A DNA stretch of 64,000 nt, taken from NCBI RefSeq assembly GCF_004795105.1, contig NZ_SSBL01000019.1, positions 1 through 64,000 of the forward strand. Reading direction: 5' to 3'. Position 1 is the stretch's first letter. Every line of letters begins with the position of its first letter. The translations under genes and the position numbers were made by a program. Positions 25,205 through 34,300 of this stretch are shown here, piece after piece. The stretch comes from Streptomyces sp. A0642 (GTDB lineage Bacteria > Actinomycetota > Actinomycetes > Streptomycetales > Streptomycetaceae). A model generated the notes under the pieces. That model was not told where the DNA came from. It searched no databases and saw nothing but the letters and a program-made list of their open reading frames with translations.

Positions 25205-25743
25205 CGATGAGCAACGGCAACGAAATCAGCCATCTCAGCGACTCCAGCAACGATCTCTTCACCAGCCTGGACGAGACCGCGTCACTGGGAGAGCAGATCC
25301 GTGCTCACGGAACCCGCCTCCAGGACGCCTTGCTCGACTCGGTACGAATCGCGGAGACGAGCAGCGCAGCCCTGGATGCCGCCGACAAGCAGCTCAAGGA
25401 ACTCAAGAGGACGGCCGACAGCCAGGCCCGTGAACTCAGGTCGTACCGAGAGCAGGGGCGCAGGCGGCAGGAGGCCGAGCAGGCGCGCCTCGCGGCCGAA
25501 CAGGAGCAGGCGACGGCCGGGTTCCTGTCCGCGTACGCCGCAGGGGAGCAGAAACTCGACCCTGTGGCCAAGCCCCCGAGCGCCGTCTTCTCCGAGCGGA
25601 CCCAAGGCTCATCCATCCGCTACCTCGCCCTCCAGGTAATGAAATACGCCGACGAGAACATCGAGCTCGCTGGCATAGCCATGGCCATGAACATGGTCGC
25701 CGAGGACGTCGACCGGCTGCCGCAGGGTGACCATGCACGCTGA
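25201..25743 (+). CDS. Coiled-coil protein, paralogue B
   Basis: 180 aa. Coiled coil at about 25-105 (LKELKRTADSQARELRSYR), ending in LAGIAMAMNMVAEDVDRLP, which matches the end of paralogue A. ATGA overlap upstream and a 17-base overlap with the DnaB-like gene downstream. Confidence 0.62.
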   Translation: MTMSNGNEISHLSDSSNDLFTSLDETASLGEQIRAHGTRLQDALLDSVRIAETSSAALDAADKQLKELKRTADSQARELRSYREQGRRRQEAEQARLAAEQEQATAGFLSAYAAGEQKLDPVAKPPSAVFSERTQGSSIRYLALQVMKYADENIELAGIAMAMNMVAEDVDRLPQGDHAR

Positions 25744-27028
25744 GACAGTCCTCTACGCCTCCCTCACCGACGTCGAGGCCCTGGAACAGCTGTCCGACAT
25801 CGGCCTCGCCCCCGAGTGCATCCCCCTCGCGGGCATGCGCGACGTCGTGGAGTACGCCGTCGGCTACTTCCGCCGCTCCGGCCGGGCCAAAGCACCCTCC
25901 CGCGAACTCCTCGTCGAGCAATGGGGCCACCGCCTCGAACAGTGCGGCGTCGAACTACCCGACGAAGACCTCCAGATCGACGAGGTCTACACCGCGATTG
26001 AGTACCTGCAGGCCCAGCACGCCCTGGTTGTCTCCCAGGCACTGCTGCGCGAGACCGCCGTCGACATGGCCCAGGCCGAGCCCCATGAACTCGTCGACCG
26101 GGTGCACGCCGCCGCCTCGCAATGGCACGGCCTGTCCATGACGCTCCGCGACCGCTCCGCCGAAGTCGAGGGCATCCAAGGACTGACCGACTCCGTCGCC
26201 CGCTACGAGCAGCGCGCCGCCGCGCCGAAGGTGCTCTCCGGCATGGCCCTCGGTATCCCCGCCGTCGACCGGCACACTCTCGGCATCCACGAGGGAGAGC
26301 TGGCCAGCTACGCGGCCGGAGCCAAGGCCGGGAAGTCCTGGTCAGCCTCGAACGTGGCCCGCGCCGAATGGCAGCGCCAGCGCGAGACCGTCCTCTACAC
26401 GCTGGAGAACAGCGTCAAGATGACGTACGACCGCCTCGCCTGCCAGACCTGCGGCGTCGACTACCGCCGCTACCAGAAGGGCGAGTGCATCCCCGAAGAG
26501 ATCGAGCGCGTCAAGGAGTGGCTCCACGAGAACGAAGCCGACCTGCGCGACGGCCTTCACGTCATCTCGCCCTCACCCGGCCGCCGCACCCCTGCCGCCC
26601 TCATCAACCAGGCCCACTCCTACAACGCCAAGAGCGTGATCATCGACCAGCTCAGCCACGTCGAGCACCCCGACCCCGGCCGCAAACCCCGCCACGAAGT
26701 CGTCCGGGACATCGTCGTCGAGCTCGCCAACCTCATCTCCACCGGCCGCCAGCTTCTGCCGCTCCTGCTCAACGTGCAGGTCAACCGTGAAGGCATCGCG
26801 GCCGCCAGCAAGGCCGGACGCCTGGAGATCACGCACCTTGCCGAATCCGCCGAGATCGAGCGCGGCAGCAGCTGGGTCTTCGGTCTCATGCGCTCCGACG
26901 CCGAAGTCACGGCCGGAATGGCCACCCTCCAGACCGTCGCCTCCCGCCGCATGGACCTCAAGCACTGGGCCTGCGCCTGGGAGCCCTGGTACGGAGTCCA
27001 GGAAGCCCTCCGCGAGGTGACCCTGTGA
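25727..27028 (+). CDS. DnaB-like replicative helicase
   Basis: 433 aa. A helical N-terminal domain (1-150) is joined to a RecA-fold domain. Walker A is GAKAGKS at 198-204, Walker B is VIIDQLSHV near 305, and an NVQVNREG segment matches the DnaB 'Q-x-(N/S)-R' motif. A zinc-type CQTCG pair at about 235 is unusual for DnaB. GTG start at 25727; an in-frame ATG two codons later is also possible. As the main fork helicase it would work with the loader and the primase at 27880. Confidence 0.85.
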   Translation: MTMHAETVLYASLTDVEALEQLSDIGLAPECIPLAGMRDVVEYAVGYFRRSGRAKAPSRELLVEQWGHRLEQCGVELPDEDLQIDEVYTAIEYLQAQHALVVSQALLRETAVDMAQAEPHELVDRVHAAASQWHGLSMTLRDRSAEVEGIQGLTDSVARYEQRAAAPKVLSGMALGIPAVDRHTLGIHEGELASYAAGAKAGKSWSASNVARAEWQRQRETVLYTLENSVKMTYDRLACQTCGVDYRRYQKGECIPEEIERVKEWLHENEADLRDGLHVISPSPGRRTPAALINQAHSYNAKSVIIDQLSHVEHPDPGRKPRHEVVRDIVVELANLISTGRQLLPLLLNVQVNREGIAAASKAGRLEITHLAESAEIERGSSWVFGLMRSDAEVTAGMATLQTVASRRMDLKHWACAWEPWYGVQEALREVTL

Positions 27029-27552
27029 TCTTTCCCTGCGTTGGGTCACCCCGCCTCTTCGACAGCTCCAGCGGACCCGAGGACGAGGACGTCGAGGCGG
27101 CGAAGGCGATATGCCACCGGTGCCCCGCCATGGCCAGGTGCCGCATCCAAGGACGCGAGGGCCGCGAATCCGGCGTCTGGGGAGGTGAGAGCGAACCCGA
27201 GCGCACGCAGGCTGGCTACGGCCCCCAGGTGCTCGTCGAGGACATCCCCTTCTGCGGCACAGGCGCGGCGATCAACCGGCACAAACTGCTCGGCGAAACC
27301 TGCGAAGTGTGCCTGGAAGCGGACCGAGCCCGGGAGCGCCGGTACGACGCGAAGCGCCGGACCAAGGTGAAGCTCAGCAAGCGCCCGCACATCGGCACCG
27401 CGCAGGGCTACAAAACACACGTCAAGGAGGGCGAATCCAGCCTGTCCGACGTGTGTGGATGCCGGACCGCGAACGCCGAGGCCCGCGCCGAGGAGCGTGC
27501 CAGAGGGCGGAAGAAGAAGGTCCAGAAGACCCGAGAGATGGTGGCAGCATGA
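27025..27552 (+). CDS. WhiB-like protein with C-terminal extension
   Basis: 175 aa. The N-terminal 60 residues carry the WhiB signature: Cys5, then CHRCPAMARC, then GVWGG. The four Cys would ligate a [4Fe-4S] cluster. The second half adds CGTG, a GETCEVC pair and a basic tail, unlike typical 80-130-aa WhiB proteins. Actinophage WhiB proteins such as TM4 WhiBTM4 can act as dominant negatives of host WhiB factors or as transcription regulators. GTGA overlap with the helicase gene. Confidence 0.8.
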   Translation: MIFPCVGSPRLFDSSSGPEDEDVEAAKAICHRCPAMARCRIQGREGRESGVWGGESEPERTQAGYGPQVLVEDIPFCGTGAAINRHKLLGETCEVCLEADRARERRYDAKRRTKVKLSKRPHIGTAQGYKTHVKEGESSLSDVCGCRTANAEARAEERARGRKKKVQKTREMVAA

Positions 27553-27896
27553 CAGACGGAACGATCGTGGCATTCGGGACCTTCGGTACCCCCGCTCCCG
27601 AGCCCGGTCCCGGTCTCTGGCTCCGGCCGTTCTCGGGACTCCCCAAGGTGTACTGCCCCAAGTGCCTCTCCGAAGCGGTGGCGAGCGAACACCACACCAC
27701 CACCGTCGTCGGCATGTGCAAGGAGGCCCGAGACGCCGTCCTGGCCCTGACGGACACCCCTGAGCTTGTCCCCGACGAGATGACCGAACACCTCTGCCGA
27801 GGCTGCTTCACCTGCCACTTCAACTGGAGCGAACGCGTAGCCGGACCGGCCGAGATGCGACTCCTGAAGGAACTGACCAGTGGCACCAGCGAATGA
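27549..27896 (+). CDS. Zinc-finger-like small protein
   Basis: 115 aa. CPKC near 37 and CRGCFTCHF near 86 form a possible zinc site. ATGA overlap with the WhiB-like gene and a 17-base overlap with primase, so it is produced together with replication genes. No family recognised. Confidence 0.6.
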   Translation: MTDGTIVAFGTFGTPAPEPGPGLWLRPFSGLPKVYCPKCLSEAVASEHHTTTVVGMCKEARDAVLALTDTPELVPDEMTEHLCRGCFTCHFNWSERVAGPAEMRLLKELTSGTSE

Positions 27897-28989
27897 CCTG
27901 GACGAACTGACCGCCCTGCCGGACGGCCACAAGGAACAGCTCGCCCGCGACGTCCTCGAAGGACTCGGCGTCACCATCAAGCGCCTCCAGGGCGACGAGC
28001 TCATCCACGGCTGCCCCGTCACCGCCTACCACAGCGACCAGGACCGCAACCCGACCGCCGCCCTGAACATCTCCAACCTGCTCTTCCACTGCCTCGGCTG
28101 CGGCGCGGGCGGCACCCTGCTCTGGCTCATCGCCACCCTGCGCAACATCACCATCGAGCAGGCTCGGGACTGGCTCCACGGCGAAGCCGGACTCACCCGG
28201 GCCATGGAACTGCCCGACCTCCTCGCCTTCTTCGACAGCCTCTACACCGAGAAGAAGAAGGCCCCCATGCCGGTCTACAGCGACCGCATGCTGGACCGCT
28301 GGGAAGGCATCCCCGACTACATCCTCAACGAACGGGCCATCCCCATCACCACAGCCGTCCACTCAGGCATCTGCACCGACCCCGATGGCTTCATGGGCCC
28401 GCCTGAGGACCGCGTACGCACCGGCCCCCGCGCCGTCATCCCGCACTACTGGGAAGGCAAACTTGTCGGCTGGCAGTCCCGACGCCTCCCCGAAGCCGAC
28501 CCGGCAGCGCCGAAGTACCTCTCCACCCCGGGCTTCCCCCGCGACGAGACGATCTACGGCCACCGCCCCTACAACACCTGCGCCGTCCCCGTCGAGTCAC
28601 CCATGAGCGTCCTCCGGCACGAGGAACACCAGCCCCTGGAAGCAACCTTCGGTAACGTCGTCACCGACCTGCAGATCCGCCACCTGGTCCGGGGCCGGAA
28701 GAAGCTCATCTGGTGGATGGACAACGACGAGGCCGGATGGCGTACCACCGAAGGCCGTACCCACAACGGCCACTTCTACCCCGGCGCCCCGCAGCGAGCC
28801 TCCGCGTACTGCAAGAACTACGCCGTCCAGAGCCCCTTCGCGGCCGACCCCGCTGACCTTTCCGACGAGATCGTCGACATCCTCATTGAGCAGGCCGTGC
28901 CCTGGCCGGTCTGGCAACGCCCCGAGACCCTCTACTGCCACCGCTGCTTCAGAACCACTCACTCCGGCCGTTGCGCCGCTGCCGGATGA
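27880..28989 (+). CDS. DNA primase (CHC2-like zinc finger and Toprim)
   Basis: 369 aa. Residues 35-80 carry a CHC2-type zinc-binding domain (GCPVTAYH and FHCLGCGAGG, with NPTAALNI between them). A Toprim-type motif WWMDNDEAGW lies near 285. It is shorter than bacterial DnaG (about 600 aa) and lacks an obvious C-terminal helicase-binding domain, as in several phage primases. GTG start overlapping the preceding gene. It would make RNA primers for the polymerase III-type replisome encoded downstream. Confidence 0.85.
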   Translation: MAPANDLDELTALPDGHKEQLARDVLEGLGVTIKRLQGDELIHGCPVTAYHSDQDRNPTAALNISNLLFHCLGCGAGGTLLWLIATLRNITIEQARDWLHGEAGLTRAMELPDLLAFFDSLYTEKKKAPMPVYSDRMLDRWEGIPDYILNERAIPITTAVHSGICTDPDGFMGPPEDRVRTGPRAVIPHYWEGKLVGWQSRRLPEADPAAPKYLSTPGFPRDETIYGHRPYNTCAVPVESPMSVLRHEEHQPLEATFGNVVTDLQIRHLVRGRKKLIWWMDNDEAGWRTTEGRTHNGHFYPGAPQRASAYCKNYAVQSPFAADPADLSDEIVDILIEQAVPWPVWQRPETLYCHRCFRTTHSGRCAAAG

Positions 28990-29164
28990 CAGCGACAGGC
29001 CAGAACAGCAGGATGGTGAGGTATCCGACAAGCACGACTGACCAGTAGACCGGCGCGAAGGCGCTGTCCGCGAGCAAGCCCCATTCCGAGTCCTGGTCGA
29101 ACTGCTCTCGCCAGACGGAGGGCCGGAGCTTCAGCCATCGGGTGACCACGGCCCAGCCCAGCAC
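28949..29164 (-). CDS. Possible two-TM membrane protein, start uncertain
   Basis: Two hydrophobic segments are encoded on the minus strand (SVASFWLVLGWAVVTRW and WSVVLVGYLTILLFWPVAVI) with a charged linker between them and a basic C-terminus, a pattern hard to get by chance. The only standard in-frame start is GTG at 29164, which cuts into the first membrane segment and has no ribosome-binding site; the open frame runs further upstream without ATG. It converges with the primase gene and overlaps it by 41 bases. A real small gene with a rare start, or a decayed gene, are both possible. Confidence 0.35.
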   Translation of the reverse strand: MLGWAVVTRWLKLRPSVWREQFDQDSEWGLLADSAFAPVYWSVVLVGYLTILLFWPVAVIRQRRNGRSEWF

Positions 29165-29266
29165 GAGCCAGAAGGAAGCGACTGAAAGGAAGAGAGCAGC
29201 ATGGTGCCAGTATTCCTGTCGCCTCGGCCGCCGGGTGACGAATAGGTGACCCAGGAGGAGTTTCGT
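28990..29266 (+). other. Plus-strand gap of 277 bp
   Basis: No plus-strand gene. It contains the possible minus-strand membrane ORF and, at its right end, the strong AGGAGGAG ribosome-binding site of the 48-aa ORF. Confidence 0.4.
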
Positions 29267-29413
29267 ATGCTCAAGTTCGGCACCGGCCAGATCACCGCCC
29301 CCAACGACGCACAGGCGGACGGAGGCATCACCATCCAGGCGTCCAGGGCGCTCACCACGGACGAGGCCGCCGCCATCCTCGACGAGGACCCGGAGACCGA
29401 GAACGAGGAGTGA
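29267..29413 (+). CDS. Small acidic protein (48 aa)
   Basis: Encodes 48 aa starting MLKFGTGQITAPND and ending in a very acidic DEDPETENEE tail. A strong AGGAGGAG site lies 6-8 bases before the ATG, and the stop is followed 3 bases later by the GTG of the next gene. Codon use matches the neighbours. Function unknown; acidic tails of this kind are common in DNA-mimic or chaperone-binding peptides. Confidence 0.65.
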   Translation: MLKFGTGQITAPNDAQADGGITIQASRALTTDEAAAILDEDPETENEE

Positions 29414-29416
29414 ACC

Positions 29417-30166
29417 GTGACAGGGCAGCTGCAGCTCGTCGGCCGTCCCGAGCACGTCACTCTCTCCACGAGCACAGCCCTGCTGCCCTACCGGCGCAGG
29501 GCTCTCGTCATCTACGACGTCAACGGTTACTACCGGGCCCTGGGTGCCGACGTACGGGCCACCCGCCGCGAGCTCGCTGACGCCTACCGGGCCACCGGCG
29601 GCAACGACCCCTACGCCACCTACGCCTTCCGCCAGCTGCTGAACACCCGGACCCGGGCCGCCTACGACGAAGCCCCACCCGGTGAACTCTTCCCGGACCG
29701 CTACGTCTACGACGAAATCCTGCGCCGGGCCGCCCTACGCGCCCAGGTCGAGAACGCCCTCTACGGCACCGAGAAGACCGCGAACGACATTTTTGAATCT
29801 CTCGGAATCGGCGCTCAGAAGTCGAACCACGAATTTCTTGATTCCGTCGAGCCGGACGGCTTTGATAAGGGCAGAACGAGGGACCGCCAACCCTCAATCC
29901 GCCCCCCGGCCACATGGCTGTACTCCTACCTGCAACTGGCTACGACCTGCGACGACACCGTCAGGCTCACCCAGTGGCAGGAAGGGCTCAGCCGGACCCT
30001 GGCCAGCCAGGGAACCTGCCCGCAATTCGCGGTCGGATTCCATGCAGCGTCAGACCAGCCGTTCCTCGTATCGAAAGATCTCGGGATCCCCGTGTTCTTT
30101 CTCCATGAGCGCGTCAAGGTGACCGGGGAGCTGATCGCGGCAGCCGCCAATGCCGCGATCACATAG
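29417..30166 (+). CDS. J-domain-like protein
   Basis: 249 aa. Residues 32-88 resemble a DnaJ J-domain (VNGYYRALGADVRATRRELADAYR, then YATYAFRQLLNTRTRAAYDE), with helix II and helix IV recognisable, but the HPD tripeptide needed to stimulate Hsp70 is absent. The C-terminal half is unrelated and unrecognised. GTG start. It may be a J-like scaffold used in replisome assembly, as phage lambda exploits host DnaJ; that is an inference. Confidence 0.68.
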   Translation: MTGQLQLVGRPEHVTLSTSTALLPYRRRALVIYDVNGYYRALGADVRATRRELADAYRATGGNDPYATYAFRQLLNTRTRAAYDEAPPGELFPDRYVYDEILRRAALRAQVENALYGTEKTANDIFESLGIGAQKSNHEFLDSVEPDGFDKGRTRDRQPSIRPPATWLYSYLQLATTCDDTVRLTQWQEGLSRTLASQGTCPQFAVGFHAASDQPFLVSKDLGIPVFFLHERVKVTGELIAAAANAAIT

Positions 30167-30202
30167 CGCACCTTCCCCGCCATCAACACATCAGGAGCAG
30201 TC

Positions 30203-31183
30203 GTGACCGCCAACACGACCCCCACCCTCGCCTTCCGTAAGGGCGGCAGCGCCGCCGAGGAAGCCGAGAAGGAAGCGAACGCCAACAACGGCGGCCGCAA
30301 GGGCCCGGACTACTTCAGCCTCAAGGAAGACAAGGCATCCGCCGTCATCCGCCTCCTCACGGACCACGACGACTGGCTGTACGTCGAGCAGCACAGCTTC
30401 GTCCCCACGAAGCCCGCCCCCAAGGGCTCCGAGAACTGGCCCAAGTCGATGACGTCGGTCTGCCGCAAGGATCCGGCGTTCGCCGGACACTACGGCGACT
30501 GCTACATCTGCGACAACAAGATCAAGAACAACTTCGGGAAGGTCGCCTCCTCCCGCATCCGCATCTGGGCCCTCGCCATCGAGCGCGAGCTGGTACGCGG
30601 CGACGGAACCGAAGCCCTCGGCGGCCCCACCAAGCAGGGAATCGTCATCGGCGTACGCGACAAGGTCGACGAAGTCGACGAGATCGGCCCGGACGACAAG
30701 CCCACCGGGAACAAGCTCCGCTACCCCCGCCTGCTCCTCATCAACCAGCCGATGAAGGGCTTCTTCTCCAACCTCAAGGCGCTCCACGGCCTCTACGGCA
30801 CAGTCTGCGACCGGGACTTCGAGATCACCCGCGACGGCACCGGCACCGACACGAACTACAAGATCGTGCCGATCGACCCCATCCCCGAGATCAAGCCGGG
30901 CACCCCTGCATGGGTCAAGTACCTGGAGTCCGTGACCGAGCGAGAGGTCGTGCTCGAAGCGATCGTCGCCGAGAAGGCATCCGACGAGTACTACGCCCGC
31001 TTCTTCGACCCGGCCAAGGACGTCGACAAGGACGGCAACGTCGTCGCCGCAGGCACCGTGACCGCCAGCACCACAACCGGCGGCATGGCCAACCTCCCGG
31101 CCGCCAGCGCCCCCGACGACATCAGCCCGGACCTGCGCAGCCGCATCGCCGCCCTTGGCGTGCCTGACGCATCCGCCGCCTGA
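30203..31183 (+). CDS. Putative ssDNA-binding protein
   Basis: 326 aa. A basic, lysine-rich N-terminus is followed by a central domain with a Cys/His cluster (SVCRKDPAFAGHYGDCYICD, about 75-95) resembling the zinc site of T4 gp32-type proteins. The C-terminal part is Ala-rich and ends DLRSRIAALG rather than in the usual acidic tail. It lies between primase and DNA polymerase, where phage SSB genes are typical. GTG start with AGGAG. The SSB call rests on context and the cluster. Confidence 0.6.
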   Translation: MTANTTPTLAFRKGGSAAEEAEKEANANNGGRKGPDYFSLKEDKASAVIRLLTDHDDWLYVEQHSFVPTKPAPKGSENWPKSMTSVCRKDPAFAGHYGDCYICDNKIKNNFGKVASSRIRIWALAIERELVRGDGTEALGGPTKQGIVIGVRDKVDEVDEIGPDDKPTGNKLRYPRLLLINQPMKGFFSNLKALHGLYGTVCDRDFEITRDGTGTDTNYKIVPIDPIPEIKPGTPAWVKYLESVTEREVVLEAIVAEKASDEYYARFFDPAKDVDKDGNVVAAGTVTASTTTGGMANLPAASAPDDISPDLRSRIAALGVPDASAA

Positions 31184-31209
31184 CCCAGGCGCCCCCCTAG
31201 GACCCCGGT

Positions 31210-31272
31210 CCGCCCCGAGGTGCCGTCAGATACGGCCCCAGCGCCACGCGCTGAGAACTTCCCTCGGGGCGG
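31210..31272 (+). ncRNA. Three-way-junction RNA in the polymerase leader
   Basis: CCGCCCCGAGG (31210-31220) pairs exactly with 31262-31272. Inside it lie two perfect hairpins: GCCGT-CAGAT-ACGGC (31222-31236) and CAGCGC-CAC-GCGCTG (31239-31253). The junction strands are T, CC and AGAACTTC. Partial pairing continues outside the outer stem. It sits 50 bases before the polymerase GTG and may be a terminator after the SSB gene, a processing site, or a cis-regulatory element. Confidence 0.65.
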
Positions 31273-31322
31273 CCCGGTCCAACCTCTCTCATCAGCCTCC
31301 CTCACGCGCGAGGACCACCACA

Positions 31323-34300
31323 GTGCTGCGCTTCATCACCTCGTACGCCTCTGAGCGCCTCCCCGGGGACGAACGCCGGGTCGACGGCCTCACCCTCCAC
31401 CTTCCCGCCCTCGTTGAGCACGAGGGAGACGGCACTCGCTGGTTGGTTGTTCCGGCCGGGGACCCCACCACAACTCCCCTCACCGTCTGGTCCAAAGCTC
31501 TCAAGGGCGGCGCTGCCGGAATCATGGGAGCCCTGGGGGACGGCATCTTCGCCGTTCCGCTGCACCGGCTGACTGAACAGGATCTCGGCGACGGCACGAT
31601 CGCCTTCGCGTACGGCGGCTATTCCGCGATCTTCGGTGACGACGAGGACATTCCCACCTATCACGAGGTTCTCGACCAGCTCGAAGCCAAGCTGAACCCG
31701 CCCCGCGCGGCCGCCGGATTCGTTCACCTCCATTCCCACAGTGAGTACAGCCCTCTCGACGGCCTGTCCCGTATGGACGAGATCACCCGCGAAGTCGTCC
31801 GCCACGGCCAGAGCGCCATCGGCATCACCGACCACGGCACCTGCGCCGGACACCCCGCCCTCCAGCGCGCCGCCGACGCCGCCGGGATCAAGCCCGTCTT
31901 CGGTATCGAAGCCAACCTCACCGACGACCGGCTGATGCGCGGCGAGACGATCCCCGACGACGACCCCCGCTTCTGCGGTCACACCAAGACCATCAGGAAC
32001 GAAGAAGGGGAAGAGAAGGAAGTCCCGATCCCGCCGTCCCGGATGCTGCAGAACTACTACTGGCACCTCTGCCTCTTCGCAGAAAACGAGACGGGCCTCC
32101 GCAACATCTGGGCCGCCTCCACCGAGTCCTTCCGCGACGGCTTCTACGGCCGCGCCCGCATGGACTGGGACACCCTGCAGCGCCACTCCCAGGGCGTCAT
32201 CGCCTCTACCGGCTGCCTGCGCGGCCCCGTCGCACGCGCGATCCTCGCCGACGACATGGAGCTGGCCCGCCAGCGCCTGACCCGCCTCATGGACATCTAC
32301 CCCGACCGCCTGTACGTCGAGCTGCAGCCCAACGCCATGGACGACCAACTCCTGGTCAACACCGCGATGGTCCACCTCGCCCGCGAGTTCGACCTGCCAC
32401 TCCTGGCCACCGTCGACTCCCACTTCCCGACAGCCGACGACGCCGACACCCACGACGTCTGGATCGCCTGCCAGACCCAGAAGGACGTCCAGGACGAAGG
32501 CGACCTCTTCAGCGAGCACCTCGACCTCTACATCACCGGAGAAGACCAGGTCCGCGCCGGGCTCATCTACCTCGGCCAGGACGTAGCCGACGAGGCCATC
32601 GCCAACACCACGGCGCTCGCCGACCGCTGCAACGCACGCATCGGAGGCGACACCGACCCACCCTCCTTCACCGGAGACCCCGTCGAAGACCGCCAGCGGC
32701 TGGAATCCCTGTGCGGCGCGAACTGGAACCGGCTCCCCCTCACCGACAAGAACCGCGAGACCTACGCCCAGCGTTATGCCACCGAGATGAGCCTCCTCAT
32801 CGAGAAGGGCTTCTGCGGCTACTACCTCATGGTCGCGGACTACGTCGGCTGGGCGAAGGACAACGGCATCCTCGTCGGCCCCGGACGCGGCTCCGGCGGC
32901 GGCTCCCTCGTCGCCTACCTCGCCCGCATCACCAGCCTCGACCCGATCAAGCACGACCTGCTCTTCGAGCGCTTCCTGACCCGGGGCCGAGCCGGACTCC
33001 CCGACTTCGACGTCGACTTCCCCGCCAGCAAGAAGGCCGACATCCTCGGCTACCTCCGCCAGCGCTGGGGCGCCGAACACGTCGTCACCATCGGCTCCGA
33101 AGGCCGCCTGAAGAACAAGGCCGTCCTCGACAACCTCCTCCGGGCCATGAAATCCCGACTCCCCGAGCGCGCCGAAGCCGACCTGAAGCAGGTCAAGGAA
33201 CTCATCAAGGCCGCCGAGCTCGGCACGGCAGGACTCGGCATGTCCTGGGAGGACCTCTGGGTCGAGCACGGCGACCGGCTCCAGCCCTACGCCGACCGCT
33301 ACCCCGAACTCTTCGCCATGGCCGAGAAGCTCGTCGGCCGACTCAAGTCCTACGGCCGCCACGCCGCCGGAGTCGTCATCTCCACCGGCGCCCCCCTCAC
33401 CAGCTGGCTGCCGATGCGAGCCATCGACGGCGAAGAACAGATGGTCACCCAGTGGGCCATGGACGACGTCGAAGCCGTCGGCCTGGTCAAGTTCGACATC
33501 CTCACCCTGCGCACCCTCGACACCGTCCAGCAGTGCATCGACCTCGCCCACGAACGCCGTGGCGTACGCATCGACCCCGAGGCGTGGACCGAAGAGTTCG
33601 ACGACCCCATGATCTGGGAAGAGCTCCAGGCCGCACACACCCTCGGCGTGTTCCAGATCGAAACGTCATCCGGCACCGACCTGTGCAAGCGGATGCAGCC
33701 CCGCAACATCGGCGAACTCGCCGACATGATCACCATCGTCCGGCCCGGCCCGGCCAACTCCGGCCTGACCGACCTCTACCTCCGCCGCCGCGCAGGCGAA
33801 CAAGCCGTCACCTACCCCGACGAGCGCCTGCGCCGCGTCCTGGAGCCGACCTACGGCGCCATGATCTACCAGGAGCAGGTCATGGCCGTCACCCGCCTGC
33901 TCGCTGGATACGACGAGTCCGAAGCCGACACGGTCCGCCGCATCCTCGGCAAGAAGAAGGTCTCCGCGATCCAGGCCGCCGGGCAAGAGTTCCTCAGCCG
34001 CGTCGACATGCCGCACGAGCAGGCCGAACACCTGTGGAACCAGATGGCCGAGTTCTCCAAGTACGGCTTCAACAAGTCCCACGCCTACGCGTACGCCTTC
34101 CTCGGCTACTGGACCGCCTTCCTCAAGGTCCACTACCCCCTGGAATTCCTCGTCGCGGCCATGAGCACCGTCGACAACGACAAGCTCCCCGCTTTCGTGA
34201 AGGAAGCCCGCCGCGTCGGTGCCGCCGTCCTCCCGCCCGACATCAATGCCTCCGGCACAGGCTTCAGCGCCGACCCCGCCCTCTACGCCGTCCGCTACGG

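Noticed and set aside
28949..29455. 168-aa minus-strand ORF as a full gene
   Set aside because: Its upstream half is antisense to the 48-aa gene and the J-like gene; only the C-terminal two-TM part is kept, with low confidence.
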